A DNA stretch of 64,000 bases, taken from positions 930,001 through 994,000 of the forward strand of contig JAMLIK010000001.1 of NCBI GenBank assembly GCA_023954195.1. The letters run 5' to 3'. Both the position numbers and the translations under genes were made by a program. Source of the DNA: Xanthobacteraceae bacterium. Lineage in GTDB: Bacteria; Pseudomonadota; Alphaproteobacteria; Rhizobiales; Xanthobacteraceae. Shown here in pieces: positions 36,632 through 45,407 of this stretch; positions within the stretch are counted from its first letter, which is position 1; each line of letters opens with the position of its first letter. The notes beneath the pieces are model-generated. The model made no database searches, had not been told where the DNA came from, and worked only from the letters and a program-made list of their open reading frames with translations.

Positions 36632-38076
36632 GCAGGATGGGTTTCCGGTTGCGTCGATCGCTCAACCCATCCCTCGCCCGAAAGCGCCGGAAATGCAAGC
36701 GTCGCCCGCAAGCCGGGCGCGGCGTCCTCAAGCCGCAGCTCGCCGCGATGCAGTTTCGCCACCGCCTGGGCGAGGCTGAGGCCAAGGCCCGAGCCGGGCT
36801 GGGTGCGGCTCGCCTCAAGGCGGACGAAGCGCTCGGTGGCGCGCCTGCGGTCGGCCTCCGGAATGCCCGGACCGCGGTCGGTGACGCCGAGCAGGACCTG
36901 GTCTGCGTCCCGCCGCACCTCGATCAGGATCGACGGCGCGGCGGCGGGTTGCGCTTCTGGCGCGGGGTTCGCCGGCTTGCCGTACTTGATGGCGTTCTCG
37001 ACCAGATTGGCCAGCGCCTGGCTGACCAGTTCGCGATTGCCATGAAGCGGCGCGGGCGCCGCCTCGACATGCAACGTCAATCCGCTGTCCTCGGCGAGCG
37101 GCTCGTAGAGTTCGTAGATGCCGTTGGCGACATCGGCGACGTCGAAATCCTCAGCCGCGCCGCCTTGCCCCGATTCCGCCCGCGCGATCATCAACAGCGC
37201 GTTGAAGGTGCGGATCAGCGCGTCGGATTCCTCGATGGTGCGCTCCAGCGCGGCGCGGTAGTCGGCCTCGTCGCGGGAGGTCGCCAGCGCGTCCTCGGCG
37301 CGGTTGCGCAGCCGCGTCAGCGGCGTCTTGAGATCGTGGGCGATGTTGTCGGAGACTTCCTTGAGGCCGGCCATCAGCGCCTCGATGCGCTCCAGCATCA
37401 GGTTGAGGTTGTCCGCCAGGCGGTCCAGCTCGTCGCCGCTGCGCCCCACCGGCAATCGCTCGCTCAGGTCGCCCGCCATGATGCGGCGGGTGGTTCCGGT
37501 CATGGCGTCGATCCGGCGCAGCACGCGCCGCCCGACAAACACCCCGCCGGCGAGGCCGAGCACCACCACCACCAGGATCGACCATTGCGCCGCCCTGGCG
37601 ACGATGCCGAAGATCCGCCGCCGCTCCTCCAGATCGCGCCCGACCAGCAGCCGGAATCCATTACTCAGCTCGGCGATGCGCACCAGCGCGCGGTGCGGCC
37701 CGGTGTCCTGTTCCTCAAGGCGCTGATAGGCGGTTTCGACCCAGCCGGACGCCGCCATGGTGCCCCGTTGCAGCGCGCCGACATTGCCGGCGACGGCCTG
37801 CCCCGAGGGCGTCACCACCAGATACAGGTTGGCGTCCGGCCGCAACGCCCGGTTCTCGATCGCATACACCAGCCCGCGCAGGCCGCGCCGGTCGAACAGG
37901 CTGGTCAGGTCGCCGAGATCCGCGTTGACGGTGGTGGTGATCTGCTCGGTAATCATGCGCCGCGTGTTCCAGGCGAAGAAGCCCAGCAGCGATGCGGCGA
38001 ACACCGCGAACAACAACAGGTAGACCAGCGTCAACCGGAACGCGGTGGTGCGGATCAGCTTACCGAATGCCGTCAC
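36628..38076 (-). CDS. Sensor histidine kinase (OmpR-system partner)
   Basis: 482 residues. Helix 1 (LTLVYLLLFAVFAASLLGFF) and helix 2 (WSILVVVVLGLAGGVFVG) flank a periplasmic sensor of about 130 residues. HAMP follows (RRIDAMTGTTRRIMAGDLSE), then the H box NIAHDLKTPLTRLRNR (phospho-His near 244), N box LANLVENAIKYG, G1 VTDRGPGIPEADR and GSGLGLSLAQAVAKLHRG. It overlaps the response regulator gene by 17 bases and glnE by four. Signal unknown. The context makes a link to nitrogen control plausible but unproven. Confidence 0.92.
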   Translation of the reverse strand: MTAFGKLIRTTAFRLTLVYLLLFAVFAASLLGFFAWNTRRMITEQITTTVNADLGDLTSLFDRRGLRGLVYAIENRALRPDANLYLVVTPSGQAVAGNVGALQRGTMAASGWVETAYQRLEEQDTGPHRALVRIAELSNGFRLLVGRDLEERRRIFGIVARAAQWSILVVVVLGLAGGVFVGRRVLRRIDAMTGTTRRIMAGDLSERLPVGRSGDELDRLADNLNLMLERIEALMAGLKEVSDNIAHDLKTPLTRLRNRAEDALATSRDEADYRAALERTIEESDALIRTFNALLMIARAESGQGGAAEDFDVADVANGIYELYEPLAEDSGLTLHVEAAPAPLHGNRELVSQALANLVENAIKYGKPANPAPEAQPAAAPSILIEVRRDADQVLLGVTDRGPGIPEADRRRATERFVRLEASRTQPGSGLGLSLAQAVAKLHRGELRLEDAAPGLRATLAFPALSGEGWVERSTQPETHPA

Positions 38077-38740
38077 GTATCATGTACCCCGCGCCGCGAA
38101 TGGTATGCAGCAGGGGCCGATCGAATCCCTTGTCGATCTTGGCGCGCAGCCGCGAGATATGCACGTCGATCACGTTGGTCTGCGGATCGAAATGATAGTC
38201 CCAGACATTTTCGAGCAGCATGGTTCGCGTCACCACCTGTCCCGCGTGCTTCATCAGATATTCGAGCAAACGGAATTCGCGCGGCTGCAACACGAACTCC
38301 TCCTTGCCGCGCGTGACGCGATGCGACAGCCGGTCGAGTTCGAGATCGCCGACGCGGTAGACGGTTTCTTCCGCGGGGCCGCCGTTGCGGCGCGACAGCA
38401 CCTCGACGCGCGCCAGCAATTCGGCGAAGGCATAGGGCTTCGGCAGGTAGTCGTCGCCGCCGGCGCGCAGGCCCTTGATGCGGTCGTCGACCTGGCCGAG
38501 CGCGGAGAGGATCAGGGCCGGCGTGCGATTGCCCTTGCCGCGCAAGGTGCCGATGACGGACAGGCCGTCGCGCTTGGGCAGCATGCGATCGATCACCAGC
38601 ACGTCATAGTCGCCGCCATCGGCCATGGACAGGCCCTCATCGCCGTCGCCGGCGAGATCGGCGATATGGCCGACCTCGCGAAACGCCTTGGCGAGATAGT
38701 CCGCCGATTCACGGTCGTCCTCGATAATCAGCAAGCGCAT
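38060..38740 (-). CDS. OmpR-family response regulator
   Basis: 226 residues. Receiver domain MRLLIIEDDRESADYLAKAF with phospho-acceptor Asp51 (VIDRMLPKRDG) and Lys101 (YLPKPY). Winged-helix DNA-binding domain with EFRLLEYLMKHAGQVVTRTM, LLENVWDYHFDPQTNVIDVH and ISRLRAKIDKG. ATG 38740 gives the canonical start; the longer frame runs back into the terminator region. First gene of the regulator-kinase-glnE set. Binding sites cannot be named with certainty. Confidence 0.93.
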   Translation of the reverse strand: MRLLIIEDDRESADYLAKAFREVGHIADLAGDGDEGLSMADGGDYDVLVIDRMLPKRDGLSVIGTLRGKGNRTPALILSALGQVDDRIKGLRAGGDDYLPKPYAFAELLARVEVLSRRNGGPAEETVYRVGDLELDRLSHRVTRGKEEFVLQPREFRLLEYLMKHAGQVVTRTMLLENVWDYHFDPQTNVIDVHISRLRAKIDKGFDRPLLHTIRGAGYMIRDGIR

Positions 38741-38828
38741 CCGGTTGTCTGTCTCATCTGGCGGCACAGTTCCGCTCCCTTCAGCATGGCCCGATCGGAC
38801 CCTCGACGCAAGGCAACGCGGCCGTGCG

Positions 38829-38871
38829 AAAAAACGGCGGGCGACGAAGCTGGGGGACTTCATCGCCCGCC
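38829..38871 (-). terminator. Intrinsic terminator of degP
   Basis: Read on the minus strand, GGCGGGCGATGAAG pairs with CTTCGTCGCCCGCC (14-bp stem with a single T:G pair) and is followed by G and six Ts. It lies about 115 bases past the degP stop and about 90 bases ahead of the response regulator start, so it separates degP from the regulator-kinase-glnE operon. Confidence 0.85.
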
Positions 38872-38986
38872 AAGTCTTCCAACGGAGGGGCTGATCCATT
38901 GGAAGCGGTTCGTGAATGATGTCGGTCGCGTTGCGGGCGTGGCGGCGTGAGAATCCGCCGCCATGCCTTGACGCGGCGAGCGATGC

Positions 38987-40552
38987 TTAGCCCTTGGCCA
39001 GCGGCACCGCGACGAAGCGCAGCGAGCCGCCGGACCGGATCCGCATCAACACGCTGTTCTTGTTGTCCGCCTGGGCCGACTTGATGGCCTCGCGCACCTC
39101 GCCCGGATCGGTGACATTGCGGCCGGCGACTTCGAGAATGACGTCGCCTTCCTTAAAGCCGCGCTCGGCAGCCGCGCTGTTGGGATCGACGTCGGTGACG
39201 ACGACGCCTTCCTTGCCGGCGCCGGCGACCGAGGCGGCGGGCGCGACGGTGAGGCCGAGGCGCGGAACTTCGCGCGACATCTCACCGCGATTGCGGCCGC
39301 GTCCGAAGTCGGCGCGCGCCTCCTTCTCGCTCGGCATCTTGGCGAGCGTCAGCGTCACGGTCTTGTCCTGGCCCTTGCGCAGCAGCTCGATCTTGATCTC
39401 CTTGCCGGGCGCGATGCCGCCGATGGTGCGGGCGAGTTCGCGCGCGTCCTTGACCGGGGTGCCGTTGACGCTCTTGATGATGTCACCCGACTGGATGCCC
39501 GCCTTGTCGGCCGGACCGTCCGGCTGCGGCTCGGACACCAGCGCGCCTTCCGCCTTCTTCAGGCCGAGGCTGTCGGCGATATCCTGCGTCACCGGCTGGA
39601 TCTGCACGCCGATCCAGCCGCGGCTGACGGCGCCGTTGTCCTTCAACTGGGTGACGACGCTCTGCACCGTCGATGCGGGAATCGAGAACGCGATGCCGAC
39701 GCTGCCGCCGGACGGCGAATAGATCGCGGTGTTGACGCCGATGACGTTGCCCTGCATGTCGAACGCCGGGCCGCCGGAGTTACCCTTGTTGACCGGAGCA
39801 TCGATCTGGATGAAATCGTCATAGGGGCCGTTGCCGATGTCGCGGCCGTTGGCCGAGACGATGCCGGCGGTCACGGTGCCGCCGAGGCCGAACGGATTGC
39901 CGACCGCGAGCACCCAGTCGCCGATCCGCGCCTTGCTGGTGGAGAGTTTCGCGAACGGGAAGTCCGAGCCGCCCTCGACCTTGATGAGGGCGATATCGGT
40001 GCGCGGGTCGGTGCCGATCACCTTCGCGGTATAGGTCTTGCCGCCGTCGGTGGTCACCTCGACCCTGTCGGCGCCTTCGACGACGTGGTTGTTGGTCACC
40101 GCGTAGCCGTCAGGCGAAATGAAGAAGCCGGAGCCTTGTCCCATGGTCGGGCCGTGGCGGCCGCGCAATCCCGGCGGCAGGCCGTCCGGACCGCCGAAAT
40201 GGCGGAAGAAGCGCTCCATCTGCGAACCGGGCCGGAACGGCGAGCCGTCCTCGTCGGTGTTCGACATCTTTTCCTTGATGCGCACCTTGACCGAGATCAC
40301 CGACGGCTTGACGCGCTCGACGATGTCGGCGAATCCGACCGGGGTCTGAATCTTGCTGACCTCGCTGTTGACCTGCGCGTGCGCCGGCGTCGTCAGCAGA
40401 TCGAAATTGCCGGACGACGGGCTGAACCCGTAGACGGCGGCGCCAAGGCCGGCAACCACCGAGGCCATCAGCGCGAGCTTGCGCAACGACAGCACCGAAC
40501 GGCGCGGCTGGTTGATCGGAGCGGATGTGGGGTGGGAGGGACGGTCGATCAT
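38987..40552 (-). CDS. degP: DegP/HtrA-type periplasmic serine protease (Do family)
   Basis: 521 residues. An N-terminal signal anchor (LRKLALMASVVAGLGAAVYG) is followed by a trypsin-like domain with His in AVTNNHVVEG (near 154), Asp in DPRTDIALIK (near 186) and Ser in GNSGGPAFDM (near 258). Two PDZ domains follow (SRGWIGVQIQPVTQDIADSL; VPRLGLTVAPAASVAG), as in DegP. It degrades or refolds damaged envelope proteins. The start MIDRPSH was chosen over an upstream ATG. Downstream of ccmH after 356 bases; a strong intrinsic terminator follows. Direct repeats about 95-110 bp upstream may bind an OmpR-type regulator. Confidence 0.95.
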   Translation of the reverse strand: MIDRPSHPTSAPINQPRRSVLSLRKLALMASVVAGLGAAVYGFSPSSGNFDLLTTPAHAQVNSEVSKIQTPVGFADIVERVKPSVISVKVRIKEKMSNTDEDGSPFRPGSQMERFFRHFGGPDGLPPGLRGRHGPTMGQGSGFFISPDGYAVTNNHVVEGADRVEVTTDGGKTYTAKVIGTDPRTDIALIKVEGGSDFPFAKLSTSKARIGDWVLAVGNPFGLGGTVTAGIVSANGRDIGNGPYDDFIQIDAPVNKGNSGGPAFDMQGNVIGVNTAIYSPSGGSVGIAFSIPASTVQSVVTQLKDNGAVSRGWIGVQIQPVTQDIADSLGLKKAEGALVSEPQPDGPADKAGIQSGDIIKSVNGTPVKDARELARTIGGIAPGKEIKIELLRKGQDKTVTLTLAKMPSEKEARADFGRGRNRGEMSREVPRLGLTVAPAASVAGAGKEGVVVTDVDPNSAAAERGFKEGDVILEVAGRNVTDPGEVREAIKSAQADNKNSVLMRIRSGGSLRFVAVPLAKG

Positions 40553-40644
40553 AGCAATCTCCAAGGTCGGAATCACGCTGCGAAGCTGCATCGCATGACC
40601 TGGAAGATGGGACCTGTCGCCTTACGGCATGCTGGCGGGGGAAT

Positions 40645-40663
40645 TAATCTTTTGTAATCTTGG
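40645..40663 (-). promoter_or_regulatory. Direct repeats upstream of degP, possible OmpR-family binding site
   Basis: Read on the minus strand, AAGATTACAAAAGATTAA holds two AAGATTA units with a 10-bp period, one helical turn, as for OmpR/PhoB-type regulators. The site is about 95-110 bp ahead of the degP start. Two OmpR-family regulators are encoded within 8 kb. Which, if either, binds is unknown. Confidence 0.4.
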
Positions 40664-40737
40664 GGAGACGCGTCCGGCCGCGTCTGGAACAATGATTTTC
40701 CGAATCGAATCGCTCGACCGCCATCCGGAAACGCGGC

Positions 40738-40836
40738 GTCATCATCGGCGAAAGCGGATGATCCAGTAACCGGTGCGCGCACAGGGGAAATATCAGCCGG
40801 CACGGAATACTGGATGCTCCGCCGGAGCCTGTCATC
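40738..40836. repeat. Palindromic repeat family C, copy 2
   Basis: CGTCATCATCGGCGAAAGCG then GATGATCCAGTAACC ... GAATACTGGATGCTCCGCCG then GAGCCTGTCATC, with diverged arms. It lies between ccmH and degP. The remaining parts of this 356-base gap are the degP leader with the direct repeats at 40645-40663. Confidence 0.7.
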
Positions 40837-40908
40837 GGGCCGCGCCTTGCGCGGACCCGTTGGCGGCGCATGACGGCTTTGGTGTCGCGTAGTCAGCCCT
40901 TGGATGCC

Positions 40909-41466
40909 TTACGGCGCCTGATCGGACGCGGGCCTCGCGATCAGCGCCGCGAGCCGCGCCTCCTCCTCCGGCGTCAGTTCCGGCGCGGCCGCGTCCCGCG
41001 CCGCGATCCGCGCGCGCCGGCGATGCTGCCACCACAGCCCGAACGCGCCGAGGCCGAGCGCCAGCGGCGTCAACAGCCACAGCAGCAGCGTCTGCCCCTC
41101 GAAGCGCGGCTTGAGCAACACGTATTCGCCATAGCGCGCCACCAGGAAATCGATCACCTGCGCGTCGCTGTCGCCGGCGGCGATGCGCTCGCGCACCAGA
41201 AGCCGCAGATCGCGCGCCAGCGGCGCCTCGGAATCGTCGATCGACTGGTTCTGGCACACCATGCAGCGCAACTCGCGCGAAAGCTCCCGCGCGCGGGCTT
41301 CCTGCGCCGGATTTTTCATCACCTCGTCGGGCTGCACGGCAAGCGCGGGCTGCATGGCCGCGAAGGCAAAGTAGAGAATCGCCCCGACAACGCGCAGGGA
41401 CTCGCCCCAACCACGGAGTCGTCCCCGCGCAGACGGGGACGACGCTGGTTGTTGGGACGCGCGCAC
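40909..41466 (-). CDS. ccmH: Cytochrome c maturation thioredox protein CcmH (CycL)
   Basis: 185 residues as an open frame from ATG 41466. The CMVC motif (Cys68, Cys71) in RELRCMVCQNQSI reduces apocytochrome c haem-binding cysteines in the periplasm. After the N-terminal hydrophobic segment (GAILYFAFAAMQPALA) comes the three-helix domain, and one C-terminal anchor (LLLWLLTPLALGLGAFGLWW) follows. Oddity: residues about 8-16 are encoded by a copy of repeat family B (41419-41444), so the first ~20 residues (SPSARGRLRGWGESLR) are not family-like; the normal signal sequence begins after them. Four bases separate it from ccmF. Confidence 0.9.
   Translation of the reverse strand: MRASQQPASSPSARGRLRGWGESLRVVGAILYFAFAAMQPALAVQPDEVMKNPAQEARARELSRELRCMVCQNQSIDDSEAPLARDLRLLVRERIAAGDSDAQVIDFLVARYGEYVLLKPRFEGQTLLLWLLTPLALGLGAFGLWWQHRRRARIAARDAAAPELTPEEEARLAALIARPASDQAP
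41419..41444. repeat. Partial family B repeat inside the ccmH reading frame
   Basis: GTCGTCCCCGCGCAGACGGG then GACGAC is the hairpin end of family B. It lies within codons 8-16 of the ccmH frame as called from ATG 41466, and would fold into a strong stem in the mRNA near the translation start. Confidence 0.7.
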
Positions 41467-41470
41467 CGCC

Positions 41471-43453
41471 CTACTCCGCCGGCTGCAAGCCGCGCGCGGC
41501 TTTGGCCGGCTTCGGCGCGCCGACGCGCAGGCGGCGGTCGGACAGCGACAGCAGGCCGCCGAACGCCATCAGCAGCGGGCCGAACCAGATCAGGAGCACC
41601 ATCGGCTTGTGATAGATGCGCACCGCGATGGCGCCGCTCGCCGCCGTATCTCCTAACGAAACGTATAGCTGGCTGACACCCCGCGACATCAGCGCCGCCT
41701 CGGTGGTCGACATCCCGCGGGTCGCGAAACTGCGCTTGGACGGCGTCATCGCCCCGATCGGGCGGCCGTCGCGGCTGACGGTGAAATGCGCCAGCATCTC
41801 ACCGTAGTTCGGCCCCTGCCGCTGGCTGATGGCGTCGAGCTTCAGTTCATAACCGGCGACCTTGGCGACGTCGCCCGGCTTCAACGTCGAGATCAGTTCG
41901 GAATTCCAGGTGGTCTCGCAGACGATGCCGATCAGCGCCACGCCGACGCCGAGATGCGCGAACATCGTGCCCCAGCTCGCTCGCGGCAGGCCGCGCGCGC
42001 GCCGCAGCGCAATCGGCAGCGGCATCCGGAACAGCATGCTGCGCTCGGCGATATCGGTCAGCGCCCCGATAATCACGAACACGGCGAGCCCGATCGCCAG
42101 CGGCGCGAGCGCCGCCCCGCCCCGTGTCCACGCCCACAGCACCGCGACCGCCACCAGCGCCGCGATGCCCGCCGCATAGAGCCGCTGCGCCGCGCCGGCC
42201 AGATCGCCGCGTTTCCACGCCAGCAGCGGGCCGAACGGCAGCGCCAGCAACAGCGGCACGAACAGCGGCGCGAAGGTCAGGTTGAAGAACGGCGCGCCCA
42301 CCGAAATCCGCTCGCCGGTGAGCACTTCGAGCCCGAGCGGATACAGCGTGCCGATGAAAACGGTGGCGCAGGCGGTGGTCAGCAGCAGGTTGTTGAGCAC
42401 CAGCGCGCCCTCGCGCGAGATCGGCGCGAACAGCCCGCCCTGCTTCAGCGACGAGGCGCGCCACGCGTACAAGGTCAGGCTGCCGCCGATGAACACGCAC
42501 AGGATCAGTAGGATGAAGACGCCGCGCGTCGGATCGGTGGCGAAGGCGTGAACCGAGGTGAGCACGCCGGAGCGCACCAGGAAAGTGCCGAGCAAGGACA
42601 GCGAGAAGGTGAGGATCGCCAGCAGCACGGTCCACACCTTCAGCGCGTTGCGCTTCTCCATCACCACGGCGGAATGCAACAACGCGGTGCCGGCGAGCCA
42701 CGGCATCAGCGAGGCGTTCTCCACCGGATCCCAGAACCACCAGCCGCCCCAGCCGAGTTCGTAATAGGCCCAGTACGAGCCCATGGCGATGCCGAGCGTC
42801 AGGAACATCCACGCCATCAGCGTCCACGGCCGCACCCAGCGCGCCCAGGCGGCGTCGATGCGGCCCTCGATCAGGGCTGCGATAGCGAAGGAGAACGAGA
42901 TCGAGAAGCCGACATAGCCGAGATAGAGCATCGGCGGATGCAGCGCGAGGCCGGGATCCTGCAACACCGGGTTGAGGTCGCGGCCTTCCAGCGGCGGGTT
43001 GGCCAATCGCAGGAACGGGTTCGAGGTCAGCAGGATGAACAGGTAGAACGCGGTCGAGACCCAGCCCTGCACGCCGAGCGCGTTGGCGCGCAGCGACAGC
43101 GGCAGGTTGTTGCCGAACACCGCGACCAGCCCGCCGAACAGCGCCAGAATGCTGACCCACAGCAGCATCGAGCCCTCATGGTTGCCCCAGACGCCGGTGA
43201 TCTTGTAAATCAGCGGTTTCAGCGAGTGCGAATTCTCGTAGACGTTGGCGACCGAGAAATCCGACATCACGTGCAGCGCCACCAGCGCCATGAACGAGAT
43301 GCCGACGAAGGCGAGTTGCGCCAGCGCGGTGGAGCGCGCGAGAGTCATCAGCGCCGGGTCGCGCAGCCGAGCGCCGATCATCGGCACGGTGGACTGGATC
43401 AGCGCCAGCGCCAGCGCCAGCACCAGCGCGTAATGGCCGGCCTCGGCGATCAT
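41471..43453 (-). CDS. ccmF: Cytochrome c haem lyase subunit CcmF (CycK)
   Basis: 660 residues, about 14-15 membrane helices. The tryptophan-rich haem-handling motif [20 protein letters not shown] lies near residue 236. It accepts haem from CcmE and, with CcmH and CcmI, attaches it to apocytochrome c at the outer face of the inner membrane. The last ~100 residues form the periplasmic domain before the final helix ([19 protein letters not shown]). Its start overlaps the ccmE stop by four bases. Confidence 0.97.
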   Translation of the reverse strand: MIAEAGHYALVLALALALIQSTVPMIGARLRDPALMTLARSTALAQLAFVGISFMALVALHVMSDFSVANVYENSHSLKPLIYKITGVWGNHEGSMLLWVSILALFGGLVAVFGNNLPLSLRANALGVQGWVSTAFYLFILLTSNPFLRLANPPLEGRDLNPVLQDPGLALHPPMLYLGYVGFSISFSFAIAALIEGRIDAAWARWVRPWTLMAWMFLTLGIAMGSYWAYYELGWGGWWFWDPVENASLMPWLAGTALLHSAVVMEKRNALKVWTVLLAILTFSLSLLGTFLVRSGVLTSVHAFATDPTRGVFILLILCVFIGGSLTLYAWRASSLKQGGLFAPISREGALVLNNLLLTTACATVFIGTLYPLGLEVLTGERISVGAPFFNLTFAPLFVPLLLALPFGPLLAWKRGDLAGAAQRLYAAGIAALVAVAVLWAWTRGGAALAPLAIGLAVFVIIGALTDIAERSMLFRMPLPIALRRARGLPRASWGTMFAHLGVGVALIGIVCETTWNSELISTLKPGDVAKVAGYELKLDAISQRQGPNYGEMLAHFTVSRDGRPIGAMTPSKRSFATRGMSTTEAALMSRGVSQLYVSLGDTAASGAIAVRIYHKPMVLLIWFGPLLMAFGGLLSLSDRRLRVGAPKPAKAARGLQPAE

Positions 43454-43932
43454 CGCGACGCTCCCTGCATCGGCTTGCCGGGTTTCGCGGCCTTCTCGTA
43501 GTCGTCCTTCCAGTGGCCCTGTTTCTTCAAGGCGTCGGCGACGTCCTTCGGCATGTAGGTCTCGTCGTGCTTGGCGAGCACGGTGTCGGCGCGGAACACG
43601 CCGCCGGCGTCGAGCGCGCCTTCGGCGACCACGCCCTGCCCCTCGCGGAACAGGTCCGGCAAAATGCCCTTATAGGCGACCTCCAGCGCGTTGCTGCCGT
43701 CGGCGACCTTGAAGGTCACCGCGAGGTTGTCGCCGCGATGAAGCGATCCCGGCTCCACCACGCCGCCGAGCCGGAACCGCCTTCCGGGCGGAACGTGCTT
43801 CTCGGCCACCATTTGCGGCGTCGAGAAGAACACGATGGAATCGCGAAGCGCGTTGAGCACCAGCCCGACCGCGATGGCGAGCACCACCAGCGCGCCGCCA
43901 ATCATCGTCAATCGCCGTTGCTTGCGTGTCAT
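43450..43932 (-). CDS. ccmE: Cytochrome c maturation haem chaperone CcmE (CycJ)
   Basis: 160 residues from [20 protein letters not shown], the usual start of the family. An earlier in-frame ATG at 43983 overlaps the ccmI stop and would add 17 residues ([14 protein letters not shown]...); it is possible because it gives an ATGA coupling, but is not family-like. One N-terminal anchor, then an OB-fold domain; haem is bound covalently by His122 in [10 protein letters not shown] (family knowledge). It carries haem to CcmF. Confidence 0.95.
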   Translation of the reverse strand: MTRKQRRLTMIGGALVVLAIAVGLVLNALRDSIVFFSTPQMVAEKHVPPGRRFRLGGVVEPGSLHRGDNLAVTFKVADGSNALEVAYKGILPDLFREGQGVVAEGALDAGGVFRADTVLAKHDETYMPKDVADALKKQGHWKDDYEKAAKPGKPMQGASR

Positions 43933-43979
43933 TCCGTCCTGTCCGCCGAAACCCGGTTCCCGTGGTCCGGGAACACCTT

Positions 43980-45113
43980 TCATCCATCTATGCCGAGCGC
44001 CTTGAGACCTTCGTTGAGCTTGCGCAAACCGACCTCGTCGGCGGCAAGCGCCCGCCGCGCATCGTCGCGCGCGGCGTGCGCGCGCTCCGGTTCATTGAGC
44101 ACCATATAGGCCCGCGCCAGCCGCAACCATCCCTCGACGTCGTCGCCGTTCTGCTTCAGCCGCGTGGCGAGCCGATCGACCATGCCGCGAATCATCGCGG
44201 CGCGGTCGCCCTCGCTCATGCCCTGCGCGGCGGCGGCGGCCCCCTCGGGCAACGCCGGCAACTTCGCGGACGCGCCGTCCGGCGCGGCTTGCGCGACCGC
44301 GCCGATGCGCGCCAGCGCCGCCGCCACCAGCGGCCGCCACGGCGCGTCCGGCGGCGCCTTGTCGAGCATCGCCCGCCAGATCGCGGCGGCTTCCTTGGGC
44401 CGGCCGTCCTGCTCGGCGGCGAGGCCGAGAAAATAGCGCGCCCTGACGTCGGAAGCGTCAAGCGCCACCGCGCGCTCGAATTCCGCCTTGGCCTCGGCGG
44501 TGACGACTCCGTTGGCGGCGCCCGCCAGCGCCTCGCCGAGCCCGGCGCGGCGGGTGGCGCTGTCGCCGTCGTAGCGGATGGCGTTGCGGAACGCCTGCGC
44601 GGCGTCCTCGAAACGGCCGACCCGTCCCAGCACCGGAGCCAGCACGCCCCAGCCGCGGCCGTCGGTCGGGTTCTTCTCCAGATGCGCCTGCACCTGCGCC
44701 ACCAACTGATCGAGCGATTGCCCGCCGGCGGGCGCTCGCATCCGGCTCGCCAATGGAAAGTCCGGCATCGCGGGCGTGCCGAGCCGCAGATAGAGCCCGC
44801 CGGCCAGCACCGGCACGCCGACCAGCGCGACCACGGCCACCGCGCGGCGCAGCCGCAAGCTCGACGGCGGCGCGGCGGCCTCCTCGGCGTCGGCGGCGGC
44901 GATGAGGCGGCGGCCGATCTCGACGCGGGCGGCGGCGGCCTCGGTCTCACCGATCAGGCCCGCCGCGATGTCGCGGTCGACCTCCGCCAGCTGATCGCGA
45001 TAGACGGCGGATTCGCGGCCCTCGGGCTGCCGCGCGGCGCGGCGGCCGAGCGGCCACAGCACGGCGAAAATCGCCCCGAAGGTCATCAGCGCAAGCACGA
45101 ACCACAACGACAT
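43980..45113 (-). CDS. ccmI: Cytochrome c maturation apocytochrome chaperone CcmI (CycH)
   Basis: 377 residues. Two N-terminal helices ([20 protein letters not shown] and [20 protein letters not shown]) enclose a cytoplasmic loop with [20 protein letters not shown]. The periplasmic part has TPR-like repeats ([40 protein letters not shown]) that bind the C-terminus of apocytochromes c. First gene of the ccmI-E-F-H set. A perfect palindrome lies 82-98 bp upstream of its start. Confidence 0.93.
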   Translation of the reverse strand: MSLWFVLALMTFGAIFAVLWPLGRRAARQPEGRESAVYRDQLAEVDRDIAAGLIGETEAAAARVEIGRRLIAAADAEEAAAPPSSLRLRRAVAVVALVGVPVLAGGLYLRLGTPAMPDFPLASRMRAPAGGQSLDQLVAQVQAHLEKNPTDGRGWGVLAPVLGRVGRFEDAAQAFRNAIRYDGDSATRRAGLGEALAGAANGVVTAEAKAEFERAVALDASDVRARYFLGLAAEQDGRPKEAAAIWRAMLDKAPPDAPWRPLVAAALARIGAVAQAAPDGASAKLPALPEGAAAAAQGMSEGDRAAMIRGMVDRLATRLKQNGDDVEGWLRLARAYMVLNEPERAHAARDDARRALAADEVGLRKLNEGLKALGIDG

Positions 45114-45194
45114 TCAGCACGATTCCGGCGGCAACGGCGCGGACCGGGACGGCCCCGCGCAAGCGAGCGGGTTACACCATGCCTATGGCGGCGG

Positions 45195-45211
45195 CGCAAT
45201 TGACAATTGCG
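45195..45211 (-). promoter_or_regulatory. Perfect 17-bp palindrome upstream of ccmI, likely operator
   Basis: CGCAATTGACAATTGCG is an 8-1-8 perfect inverted repeat, 82-98 bp ahead of the ccmI start codon and in an otherwise GC-rich region. The form suits a dimeric helix-turn-helix regulator. No regulator of this type is encoded beside it. Confidence 0.5.
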
Positions 45212-45268
45212 ACACCGGAAGGGGCGGGAAAAGACTGTGAAATCAGAATATTTAGCGGGGTGCGGCAA

Positions 45269-45400
45269 ATGGCTCCGTGCCACGGGCGCGCCGCGGCACG
45301 AAGCGACGCTGCGCAGAACCGGGGCCGTTCCAGCCACGGTGCTTGGGACGGTCCCAGGTCTGCAATGCAGCGTTGCACGCCGCATTGCGCCCGGGACAAG
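45269..45400. repeat. Dispersed repeat family A, copy 3 (inverted)
   Basis: ATGGCTCCGTGCCACGGGCG ... GCATTGCGCCCGGGACA is the family A interior in the opposite orientation to 28893-29027; the left end shares AAATGGCTCCGTGCC with the fragment at 387-420. It lies between the kinase gene and ccmI and so divides the two-component genes from the ccm genes. Confidence 0.75.
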
Positions 45401-45407
45401 GGCCACC

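Noticed and set aside
33842-37045. Very long open frame on the plus strand opposite glnE and the kinase gene
   Set aside because: It is a mirror of GC-rich codon usage in glnE; its translation is rich in His, Arg and Gln without domains, while the minus strand encodes a full GlnE.
38834-38899. Longer N-terminus for the response regulator starting at 38899
   Set aside because: It would begin inside the degP terminator and adds 53 residues before the conserved receiver-domain start.
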